DNA of 5,845 nucleotides from Clostridiales bacterium. GTDB lineage: Bacteria; Bacillota; Clostridia; TANB77; CAG-508. The notes beneath the pieces are model-generated. The model ran no database searches. It saw only the letters and a list, made by a program, of their open reading frames with translations, and had not been told where the DNA came from. Made by a program: the position numbers and the translations under genes. Location of the stretch: assembly GCA_003518755.1 (NCBI GenBank), contig DOYA01000083.1:1-5845 (forward strand), written 5' to 3'. Positions 1-5,845 of the stretch are shown here, one piece after another. Numbering within the stretch: position 1 is the first letter of the stretch; each line of letters starts with the position of its first letter.

Positions 1-3000
1 CTTTATATTCTATAGCAACTAATGTACCCTCTAAATGTTTAGCTTTTATTTCAACTTTTGCAATATTAGCATCATTGTATTCAGTAGTTTTTGCGCCTGT
101 TGAATTAGTAATTGTAACTTTACTTATAGTTTTTGTTAAACTAAAGTCAAATACTTTTGCTTCAATTAAACCAATATCTATATTTGTAATATTTTCATTA
201 TTAATTGTTATAGTATCTGTTGAAGCAACTTTTTTGTTTTCACCATCTAAATTCATTGTTACATTTTCTATGTCTGAGTTTCTTGAGCTTGAAACATTTT
301 CTGCTTGATAAGTTGTTAACATATATTTTTCTGTATCATAATCAAATATAGCAACATATCTACCATTCTTAACATTTGAAATTGAGTAAAATCCATTTTC
401 AGATGTTGTAGAATTAATAGATGTATTATTATCTAGATTTAATAATCTAACTTTTATTCCACTTAATGTTTGTTCTTCAGAATCTCTCGAACCATTTTCA
501 TTTGAGTCTAACCATGCTGTACCAGAAACTGTATAAGTTTTTTCTTGTTTATTATTACCAGGTTGATCTTCAGGTTTGTTTGGATCTTCTGTAGGCTCTG
601 AACCACCTGGGGTCTTTGGGTTTTCTGGGTTGTTTTGATTATTTGGCTCATTTGGATCTTCAGGTTCATCAGGATCTACAGGATTTTCAACCAATTCTGG
701 TTGATCTTCTTCAATAGAAACCAGATTTGCTTTTAAAATGTGATTTATTTCTTCTGTTTGAACAGATAAATTCTTTATTTTTACTTCTGCTAAACTAGAT
801 AAATGAACATCATTACTATGTGAATCATCTTCACTTGTAGAAGCTTCAACATTAATTTGCATAGATTCACCTGATTTTAATGTTTCTTCAGTAAAGAAAC
901 CTAATTTATATTTCTCACTTTCTTCTACTGTATTAGTATTCTCTTCGTTTTCTTGTGATTCTTCTTCTGTATTATCTTGTTCATCTTCTTTAAATTGAGT
1001 TGAAAATTCAATATCTTTTCCATTTGCTGTAACTCTTTTTATATCTAAATATGTAGAAATATCTTGACTTACTTCAATGTAGTCAATATTTTCTGTACCA
1101 TCATTAGTAACTGTTATATTATAAAGAATTGAATCTCCATTGTTAATTGTTTCTCCTTCATTTGAAGATTTCATTGATGCTGTTAAATTATATGTTGCAA
1201 TTCTTTCTGTTATAAAATTTGAATGATATAAATTATTAGCAATAGCATAAATAGTAGCAATTTCGCCTTCTCCATTTGCATTAACATCAATTTCATATGT
1301 CTTTGTTTCTCCAGGATTTATACCTTCTATTGTAAACTTATTATTATTAAATTCAATTATATCTTCTCCACAAACTATATTAGAAATTGTATATAATGAA
1401 TTAGGTTTAACTTCAACTTCAACATTTGAAAGTTTTGATTCAGATTTATTTGTAACTGTAAGATTATATGCATATACAATACCTTTGTTAATTGTATCAG
1501 AGCCTCTAACTATCATAACCATATCCATTGCAAGATCTGATTTGCTAACTTTATTTGTGATACTATTACTTTTTATTGTATCTACATCCTCTTTAGATGC
1601 ATTTCCTAAATATGTTACTGTTGATTTTGTTGATATTTCGTTATTTACGGCGTCATCTTCAATTCTTATTTCATATGAAAACTTCTTTTCTTCCCCTATA
1701 GCTAATGTCTCAATATTTTCAGAAATTACACCATTCTCAACTACTCCATCTTTGTAATAATCTGTTGACCCCATTTCATCTGGATTTAAATTCTCTGAAG
1801 TTTTAACATATTGTACATATTTAGTTTTTTCTGGTACTTCTGTTTTTACATTAACATTTTTTGCAACTTCTGTTCCATTGTTCTTAACTGTAACAACATA
1901 TTTGATTATTTCTCCATTATATACTGTTGAACCATCTGTTATTTCTTCCCCAGCAATATATGCCTTAATAGTTGATTGTAGCTCTGCTCCTGTTCCTGTA
2001 GTAAGATTTAATGTTGTTGCATCAACTTGTTTGTTTACTGATGTTGCAGAATTTGTATAATTAACTTTATATCCTGCTTCAGCTTGTAGATTATATCCTA
2101 AATTTCCTGGTATATTTATACTATAAGTAGCATCTAGTTTTTCTCCAATAGCCATATTTGGAACTATCATCAAATATTTTTTTGGATTTACAGTATTTAA
2201 TTGTTCTGTCCAACCATTTGAAGCATTAAATACATCTTCAGTAGCATTCTCATTTTCACTATAATATACTTTAATGTTATTTTCTGATAAAACATTTATT
2301 TTTGATGTTAAGCTTGCACCTAAATTTAATGATGTAGGGAATTTTCCTAATATAGAAACATTATTTAATACTACACCTTCGTTATTTATTAATCCAATTT
2401 TTACAGTAGCATTTATTGTTTCTTTATTAGTAGGTAATAAAACATTTTTTGTTCCTTTATTTCCAATTGTTTCAAGTTTTAATTCAGGAATGCTATTTGT
2501 TGTAATTAATCCTTGTTCTACAGCTATTTTAACCGGAACTTGTACTTCACCATTATCTTCAAATGAGCTTGCTATTTCGTTTGTATAATTTAACACTATA
2601 TTTTCATCACTATTTGTAGCTAATTGGTCAACTACTAAATCAGCATGTATAATTATGGTTGTTCCTTCTAATGTTTCAGTATTATATGTTTGTTGAGTTC
2701 CTGAAAGATTTATTGTAATAACTTTGCTTCCATCTTCATCATTAACAGTTGCATTTGATATATCTAATCCATTAGCATATAATACTTTACAAGTAATATT
2801 GTTTAGAGCTTTAACTTGTTTAGGTAGTTTTATTTTAGCAACTGGATTTTTATATAAATCTTTGCTCTCATCATTATTCAATAATACTGCTGTTATTTTT
2901 ACTTGTTTATTTTCTTCTATTGAAGATAATGTATTTGTACTTACTGCTAAATTAGCTTTACTTGAAGTATTTCTTAATTCTATATTTTTATTTACTGAAG

Positions 3001-4537
3001 CATTTTGCTTTTCATCATATTTTCCTTCAACATTCTCTTTTATTGCTGTTAAACTATTAATTGTTTCTCTAGAATTTCCAGATGATAAAATACTTTTTGT
3101 ATTTTCAATATTTAATGTACCAATTGCAACTGGTTTTGTTGTTTCAATTACTATTCCTTCTTTGCCTTCGCTTAAGTAAACAACAATATTACCATCATTA
3201 TCTACTTGTGAATTTGCATTTATTGTTGAAATAACTATTCCATTATTATCTTTGACAGTAATATAGCCTTCATTTCCAAATATTGATACAAACTCATTTT
3301 TATTAAGTTTTATTTGTTTATAAACAATATTTGCAGGTACTGTTGCATCAGCTGTTGCAAATGATGATATACCTTCATTTAATGTTATTTTATTTGCATT
3401 TAGATAATCTATATATATTTTACTTGTAGTTTTATAGTTTCTCTCCTCTCCTGTATATAATCTTCCTTTATATATATAGTTCTCATTAGTATCTAATTCA
3501 AATGATACTATTCCATCTATATCCTTATCTATACGAACACTATTTGTTAATGATAAATTTTTATTATCATAAGTACTTACTTCACCGATTACATTAATAT
3601 CTGAATTAAGTAAGCTAGCTTCTTTTTCTAATATATATGTAATAACAAAAGAATCTTGTACATTTTTAACCCAACTAACATTGTTTGTATCATCATTTGT
3701 TACTGTAATTTTTAATTTTTTCTCTTCTTTATTATATATATAATTAGCATCACTAAACTTAACACTGCTATTTGTAGCAGCATTGCTTCTTGAATGTACC
3801 ATTACATCTTTAACATTTTCAGGCACACTTAAAGAAATATTAGTATTTTTAACTGGATAATTATTATTAGTGATTTTACTATTTACTAATATTTGTACTA
3901 CTCTATTTTCTTCATTATTATTTGTATAAATAGAGTTAGTAAGTAATGAGCTTTCTAATTCTAGTTTTGTATTTTCACTAGACTTCCAGTTCATTGAAAC
4001 TTCAGCTGTTCCTGAAATATCAATATGTTTATCTTTTTCAACATTTTTACTATTGATATATTGACCATTCAAATTTACTTTTGTTACAGAATTTAACATT
4101 TCACTATTTATAGAAGTAGAATTAATAGGATCAATTGCAAGTTTTATTGTTACATTACTTCCTGCATTTATTTGATTAAGTCTAACTTCATTTCCAGTGA
4201 TTTCTGCTACACTTTCACTTAATATCACATTTTTGATATTGAAGTTATTGTTATTTAAATTAATCTTCCCATTGAAATATCCTTCATTTTTAACTGATAT
4301 ATCAACATAAAGATATTCTTCTCCTTTGTCAATACTTTCTTCCAATTTTTCAACTTTATCACCATTTGCATTAATGAAATAAGCTGAAAAATCTACATTT
4401 GCACTATTTGTTTTGATAATATCAACTGCATAGCTTACAGCAGCTTGACCAACAAACATAAAATCAGATATTGTTAATGTAATAACAATAATCATTGCAC
4501 AAATTTTGATAAATAAGCCTTTTTTAGCTATGTTCAT
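1..4537 (-). CDS. Giant secreted multi-domain surface protein (DUF11-like modules plus SdrD B-like domain), 5' part only
   Basis: The frame is open for 1512 codons from ATG at 4537-4535 to the left edge, so the C-terminus is missing. AGGAGG lies 7 bases upstream, which fixes the start. Residues 1 to about 37 look like a signal peptide: MNIAKKGLFIKI, a hydrophobic core at 12-23, and likely cleavage near A32/A33 or A37. Beta-rich modules follow, roughly at 45-140, 195-330, 510-650, 695-840, 855-985, 995-1105 and 1115-1260. The last three carry DUF11-type signatures (YVVTVKNNGTEV, AYNLTVTNKS, YNITVTNDGTENI). An acidic insert covers about 1183-1209. A Pro/Glu/Asp/Asn stalk covers 1275-1332. An SdrD B-like domain covers 1333-1412, with a calcium-loop-like D1344/N1346/N1348/D1352/E1354-E1355 pattern. 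From about 1462 another module starts (FDFSLTKTISKV). Only two cysteines follow the signal region. The family suggests an extracellular adhesin or stalk protein; its ligand and anchoring signal cannot be seen. The module borders are estimates by eye. Confidence 0.93.
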   Translation of the reverse strand, partial: MNIAKKGLFIKICAMIIVITLTISDFMFVGQAAVSYAVDIIKTNSANVDFSAYFINANGDKVEKLEESIDKGEEYLYVDISVKNEGYFNGKINLNNNNFNIKNVILSESVAEITGNEVRLNQINAGSNVTIKLAIDPINSTSINSEMLNSVTKVNLNGQYINSKNVEKDKHIDISGTAEVSMNWKSSENTKLELESSLLTNSIYTNNNEENRVVQILVNSKITNNNYPVKNTNISLSVPENVKDVMVHSRSNAATNSSVKFSDANYIYNKEEKKLKITVTNDDTNNVSWVKNVQDSFVITYILEKEASLLNSDINVIGEVSTYDNKNLSLTNSVRIDKDIDGIVSFELDTNENYIYKGRLYTGEERNYKTTSKIYIDYLNANKITLNEGISSFATADATVPANIVYKQIKLNKNEFVSIFGNEGYITVKDNNGIVISTINANSQVDNDGNIVVYLSEGKEGIVIETTKPVAIGTLNIENTKSILSSGNSRETINSLTAIKENVEGKYDEKQNASVNKNIELRNTSSKANLAVSTNTLSSIEENKQVKITAVLLNNDESKDLYKNPVAKIKLPKQVKALNNITCKVLYANGLDISNATVNDEDGSKVITINLSGTQQTYNTETLEGTTIIIHADLVVDQLATNSDENIVLNYTNEIASSFEDNGEVQVPVKIAVEQGLITTNSIPELKLETIGNKGTKNVLLPTNKETINATVKIGLINNEGVVLNNVSILGKFPTSLNLGASLTSKINVLSENNIKVYYSENENATEDVFNASNGWTEQLNTVNPKKYLMIVPNMAIGEKLDATYSINIPGNLGYNLQAEAGYKVNYTNSATSVNKQVDATTLNLTTGTGAELQSTIKAYIAGEEITDGSTVYNGEIIKYVVTVKNNGTEVAKNVNVKTEVPEKTKYVQYVKTSENLNPDEMGSTDYYKDGVVENGVISENIETLAIGEEKKFSYEIRIEDDAVNNEISTKSTVTYLGNASKEDVDTIKSNSITNKVSKSDLAMDMVMIVRGSDTINKGIVYAYNLTVTNKSESKLSNVEVEVKPNSLYTISNIVCGEDIIEFNNNKFTIEGINPGETKTYEIDVNANGEGEIATIYAIANNLYHSNFITERIATYNLTASMKSSNEGETINNGDSILYNITVTNDGTENIDYIEVSQDISTYLDIKRVTANGKDIEFSTQFKEDEQDNTEEESQENEENTNTVEESEKYKLGFFTEETLKSGESMQINVEASTSEDDSHSNDVHLSSLAEVKIKNLSVQTEEINHILKANLVSIEEDQPELVENPVDPDEPEDPNEPNNQNNPENPKTPGGSEPTEDPNKPEDQPGNNKQEKTYTVSGTAWLDSNENGSRDSEEQTLSGIKVRLLNLDNNTSINSTTSENGFYSISNVKNGRYVAIFDYDTEKYMLTTYQAENVSSSRNSDIENVTMNLDGENKKVASTDTITINNENITNIDIGLIEAKVFDFSLTKTISKVTITNSTGAKTTEYNDANIAKVEIKAKHLEGTLVAIEYK

Positions 4538-4544
4538 ATAAATT

Positions 4545-4550
4545 CCTCCT
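4545..4550 (-). promoter_or_regulatory. Ribosome binding site of the surface-protein gene
   Basis: Read on the minus strand this is AGGAGG, followed by 7 bases and then ATG. It is a near-perfect Shine-Dalgarno sequence. It supports the start at 4537 over other in-frame methionines such as M15 and M27, which lie inside the signal peptide. Confidence 0.9.
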
Positions 4551-4574
4551 TATATTTTATATCCTTTTAATGCT

Positions 4575-4591
4575 TATTCTATTATAGAATA
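4575..4591. promoter_or_regulatory. Operator-like 17-bp palindrome over the -10 box
   Basis: TATTCTAT-T-ATAGAATA is a perfect inverted repeat with two 8-base arms and one central base. It covers the whole -10 box and reaches to the expected transcription start of the surface-protein gene. This is where a dimeric repressor would block RNA polymerase. A shorter overlapping GAATA/TATTC pair continues toward the -35 side (4587-4598). No specific regulator family is recognised, and AT-rich DNA produces such palindromes more easily by chance. Confidence 0.45.
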
Positions 4592-4610
4592 GATATTCAA
4601 AACAAGTCAA
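4581..4610 (-). promoter_or_regulatory. Proximal sigma-A type promoter of the surface-protein gene
   Basis: On the minus strand a -35 box TTGACT (4610-4605) is followed after 18 bases by a perfect -10 box TATAAT (4586-4581). Transcription would start near 4574, giving a leader of about 37 bases that contains the ribosome binding site. This is the better placed of two candidate promoters for the gene. The -10 box lies inside a palindrome, listed separately, so regulation by a DNA-binding repressor is plausible. Confidence 0.75.
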
Positions 4611-4700
4611 TAGCACTTATTTTGAATTTTTCTTTATTACAAAAATAATACTTAAAAATGTTTTACGGAAGCACATTATCAAATTCTCGCTCTTTTAAAT

Positions 4701-4744
4701 ATTACATTTTTATTACATTTTTATTACAATTTTATTACATATTA
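4701..4744. repeat. Four tandem 11-bp ATTACA repeats
   Basis: Copies start at 4701, 4712, 4723 and 4734. The first two are identical (ATTACATTTTT), the third is ATTACAATTTT and the fourth ATTACATATTA. A lone ATTACA lies at 4636. The 11-base period places each ATTACA on nearly the same face of the helix, as in regulator-binding or bent-DNA arrays. The array lies about 90-135 bases upstream of the proximal surface-protein promoter and about 100-145 bases upstream of the plus-strand promoter, so it could serve either. It may also be a simple-sequence expansion. Confidence 0.6.
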
Positions 4745-4777
4745 TTTATAGTAATAAGCATAAATTCTCTAGCTACT

Positions 4778-4806
4778 ATTATATAGCTTTTTTTGACATT
4801 TTGCAA
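4778..4806 (-). promoter_or_regulatory. Candidate distal sigma-A type promoter, minus strand
   Basis: On the minus strand TTGCAA (4806-4801) is followed after exactly 17 bases by TATAAT (4783-4778). The predicted start near 4771 would give the surface-protein mRNA a leader of about 235 bases that runs through the 11-bp repeats and the proximal promoter. The -10 box is again bracketed by inverted arms, AGCTA at 4771-4775 and TAGCT at 4784-4788. It could instead drive a short separate transcript. Confidence 0.45.
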
Positions 4807-4845
4807 GAGATTTCCAAAAATTTCTGCAACTTTTTATGTAATCAT

Positions 4846-4875
4846 TTGCACACATATTTTTATTTCTAATATAAT
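4846..4875 (+). promoter_or_regulatory. Sigma-A type promoter for the structured RNA and small-protein operon
   Basis: TTGCAC (4846-4851) is followed after 18 bases by TATAAT (4870-4875). A second TATAAT overlaps at 4875-4880. Transcription would begin near 4882, about 36 bases before the inverted repeat. It is the only good plus-strand promoter I found upstream of 5239. A perfect 16-bp palindrome (4872-4887) covers the -10 and start region. Confidence 0.6.
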
Positions 4876-4917
4876 ATAATTATATTAAGGTAAAAATTAG
4901 ATACGAACTGTTACAAA

Positions 4918-5168
4918 TCACAGTTAGATAATATTTATTAATTCATTTCTTCCGTTCTCCAGCCGTTTTATGTATGAGAAAAAACTAATTTATAGCCACG
5001 GAATATACTATGTTAAAATGTTAACGTTCTGAACCGCAATTACGGGCACTTAATATTATATGCACGCCGTTTATATAATAATTAAAATAATCAAATAATA
5101 GATAACGGCTTCAGAACTGCGAGTAGGTCGAACTCATCAATTCATTAATATATATTATCTAACTGTGA
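4918..5168 (+). ncRNA. Probable structured non-coding RNA or long structured leader
   Basis: The element is closed by 25-base inverted repeats at 4918-4942 and 5144-5168, complementary except for one T-T mismatch. Inside, in order, are TTCCGT/ACGGAA (4950-4955 with 4998-5003), GTTAA-AATG-TTAAC (5012-5025), GTTCTGAA/TTCAGAAC (5026-5033 with 5110-5117), and GAGT/ACTC (5121-5124 with 5132-5135). Within the third stem lie CCG/CGG (5034-5036 with 5043-5045) and GCCGTT/AACGGC (5066-5071 with 5104-5109). These pairings nest into a multibranched fold, and the GC-richer bases are mostly in stems. The plus strand is chosen because a good promoter lies just upstream. It ends 70 bases before the first small gene. 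I recognise no riboswitch class. Large clostridial RNAs such as raiA are a candidate family from size and general form only. The base pairs were read by eye, not computed. Confidence 0.6.
4918..5168. repeat. Pair of 25-bp inverted repeats bounding the RNA element
   Basis: The left copy (4918-4942) begins TCACAGTTAGATAATAT and ends TATTAAT. The right copy (5144-5168) is its reverse complement with one difference at the 18th base. The ends carry CACAGTTAG/CTAACTGTG, so the match is not just AT-richness. There is no obvious target-site duplication outside the repeats. A closing RNA stem explains them better than transposon ends. Confidence 0.85.
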
Positions 5169-5238
5169 ATTGAAAAAAATGTATGTAAAATTTATCACTT
5201 TTTAAAAAACAATATATTATGAAAGGAATATTTTAAAA

Positions 5239-5388
5239 ATGAATAATACTGATATATCATATTTAATGAATCTTTTAAACAAAATGGATAAAGACCAACT
5301 AAAAAATGGTTTAGATAAAGTTAACCAACTATTAAGCCCTGAAGAAAAACAAAAAATAATACAGGCATTAAATCGCAAAGATAAATAG
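5239..5388 (+). CDS. Small hypothetical helical protein (49 residues)
   Basis: ATG at 5239 opens a 49-codon frame ending in TAG at 5386-5388. AAAGGA at 5222-5227 lies 11 bases upstream, a usable but slightly distant ribosome binding site. The product starts MNNTDISYLMNLLNK and ends LLSPEEKQKIIQALNRKDK. It is charged and probably two or three amphipathic helices, with SPEEKQKI as a helix-capping turn. It has no signal peptide, membrane segment or cysteine, so it is probably cytoplasmic. It is the first gene after the structured RNA and lies 38 bases before the next gene, suggesting one operon. I do not recognise the family, and its small size leaves some doubt. The good start site and the antisense-free operon setting support it. 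Confidence 0.72.
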   Translation: MNNTDISYLMNLLNKMDKDQLKNGLDKVNQLLSPEEKQKIIQALNRKDK

Positions 5389-5412
5389 TCAAATTCTTGA
5401 ATGCGTAAGAGT

Positions 5413-5419
5413 GGAGGTG
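5413..5419 (+). promoter_or_regulatory. Ribosome binding site that fixes a TTG start
   Basis: GGAGGTG is a perfect Shine-Dalgarno sequence 7 bases before TTG at 5427. An ATG at 5401 is in another frame and soon ends in a stop. The next in-frame ATG is 34 codons further in and has no such site, so TTG is the likely start. Confidence 0.85.
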
Positions 5420-5426
5420 TTTATAT

Positions 5427-5825
5427 TTGGATAATAATATATCAGAAGTTTTCAAAACAATATTAAGCAATAATTCTACATCTTCTACTAATAAAGAAAG
5501 TTCAAAAGAATCTCTAAACATCACTCCTGAAATGATAGCTCAATTAGCAAATACTATTAAATCAAATAATTCTTCAAATGATACTAATAATACTTCAAGT
5601 TCAGATTCTGGAAACAACCTTGATTTAGATTTTGACACAATATTAAAAATAAAAAATATTATTGAGGCATTTAATAAAAAAGACGATGCAAAATCTAATC
5701 TACTTTATTCTCTAAAGCCATATTTAAGAGAATCTAGGCAAAAAAAAATTGATCAATATATAAATCTATTTAAATTATCAGGTATAACAAAATTATTAAA
5801 AAAAGAAAAAGGAGATGTAATTTAA
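5427..5825 (+). CDS. Hypothetical protein with Ser/Asn-rich linker and charged helical C-terminal domain (132 residues)
   Basis: The frame starts at TTG, is preceded by GGAGGTG, and ends in TAA at 5823-5825. Residues 1-11 (MDNNISEVFKT) and 31-45 (NITPEMIAQLANTIK) look helical. They are separated by low-complexity Ser/Asn/Lys/Glu segments, the longer at about 46-66. Residues 67-126 form a likely folded helical domain (FDTILKIKNIIEAF, then LLYSLKPYLRESRQKKIDQY, then INLFKLSGITKLLKK). The LKPYLRESRQKKIDQYI stretch reminds me of uncharacterised small clostridial proteins, but I cannot name the family. There is no signal peptide or membrane span, so it is probably cytoplasmic or an adaptor. It is 38 bases downstream of the 49-residue gene, and its stop overlaps the next start, which implies cotranscription and translational coupling. 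Confidence 0.88.
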   Translation: MDNNISEVFKTILSNNSTSSTNKESSKESLNITPEMIAQLANTIKSNNSSNDTNNTSSSDSGNNLDLDFDTILKIKNIIEAFNKKDDAKSNLLYSLKPYLRESRQKKIDQYINLFKLSGITKLLKKEKGDVI

Positions 5826-5845
5826 TGCCACTTTTTCGCTTTCCA
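5825..5845 (+). CDS. Start of a third operon gene, cut by the window edge
   Basis: ATG at 5825-5827 shares its A with the TAA stop of the previous gene (TAATG). AGGAG lies about 10 bases upstream, inside the previous coding sequence. Seven codons are visible (MPLFRFP) before the edge. The one-base overlap is typical of translationally coupled genes. Nothing can be said about the function from seven residues. Confidence 0.65.

Larger units (their letters stand above)
4538..5238. other. Divergent intergenic regulatory region without a protein gene
   Basis: No convincing reading frame with a ribosome binding site lies here on either strand. From left to right it holds the leader and promoter of the minus-strand surface gene, the ATTACA repeats, a second minus-strand promoter candidate, a plus-strand promoter, and the structured-RNA element. 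A stretch of about 70 bases before the first small gene carries its ribosome binding site. Between 4611 and 4700 I see only one less AT-rich patch (about 4665-4695) without clear structure. No rho-independent terminator with a stable stem and U-run was found. Confidence 0.7.

Noticed and set aside
75..3179. Several plus-strand reading frames of 60-151 codons (starting at 75, 1485, 1878, 2274 and 2724)
   Set aside because: All lie antisense to the uninterrupted 1512-codon surface-protein frame. They have no ribosome binding sites and give Phe/Ser/Val/Ile-rich translations typical of a complementary strand.
4793..4798. Perfect -35 box TTGACA on the plus strand
   Set aside because: No -10-like sequence lies 16-19 bases downstream (the region reads CCAAAAATTT).
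5121..5135. tRNA-like T arm (GAGT-AGGTCGA-ACTC)
   Set aside because: It has a 7-base loop but only four pairs and not the TTCRA loop consensus. No acceptor or anticodon arms surround it.
4918..5168. Miniature transposable element with terminal inverted repeats
   Set aside because: There is no clear target-site duplication outside the repeats, and the inside is full of further nested pairings with a promoter directly upstream. A structured RNA explains more, though a search for dispersed copies in the genome would settle it.
5192..5220. Possible plus-strand promoter TTATCA-17-TATTAT directly before the 49-residue gene
   Set aside because: The -35 match is weak, and a start near 5227 would remove the gene's ribosome binding site from the mRNA.
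4882..5238. Known riboswitch or T-box leader
   Set aside because: I looked for hallmark sequences such as the T-box consensus and the cores of cobalamin, lysine and cyclic-dinucleotide riboswitches, and saw none.
5169..5238. Rho-independent terminator after the RNA element
   Set aside because: There are A and T runs but no stable GC-containing stem followed by a U-run on the plus strand.
5401..5403. ATG as alternative start of the 132-residue gene
   Set aside because: It is in a different frame and soon meets a stop, whereas TTG at 5427 has a perfect ribosome binding site at the right distance.
5321..5524. Minus-strand reading frame of 67 codons
   Set aside because: It is antisense to both small plus-strand genes, which have good ribosome binding sites and operon spacing. 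It has no comparable start signal.

Overview
The window is strongly AT-rich, uses AT-ending codons, and has textbook low-GC Gram-positive ribosome binding sites (AGGAGG, GGAGGTG) and sigma-A type promoters. Together with a very large DUF11/SdrD-type surface protein, this points to a Firmicute, most likely a clostridial (possibly gut) species. The assignment comes from sequence style and protein families, not from a marker gene.

Layout. (1) Positions 1-4537, minus strand: one uninterrupted reading frame of 1512 codons that runs off the left edge. It encodes the N-terminal part of a secreted, multi-domain adhesin-like protein. It has a signal peptide, then a long series of beta-sandwich modules of which the later ones are DUF11-like, an acidic insert, a Pro/Glu/Asp/Asn-rich stalk, an SdrD B-like domain, and the start of a further domain. 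The C-terminal anchor is outside the window. I checked the frame line by line and found no stop codon. (2) Positions 4538-5238: a 701-base divergent intergenic region. It holds two candidate minus-strand promoters for the adhesin, one with its -10 box inside a perfect 17-bp palindrome, an array of four 11-bp ATTACA repeats, and a plus-strand promoter. That promoter is followed by a 251-base element closed by a 25-bp inverted repeat with several nested hairpins, which I read as a structured non-coding RNA or a long structured leader. (3) Positions 5239-5845, plus strand: a compact operon of a 49-residue protein, a 132-residue protein starting at TTG, and the first seven codons of a third gene that overlaps its neighbour by one base.

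How it may fit together. The adhesin and the small-protein operon are transcribed away from each other. The structured RNA lies in the same orientation as the small-protein operon, between its only good promoter and its first gene, with no convincing terminator in between. It could therefore be the operon's 5' leader, or an independent RNA whose 3' end is made by processing. The RNA-like element is the least explained part of the window. The two small proteins have no function I can name.
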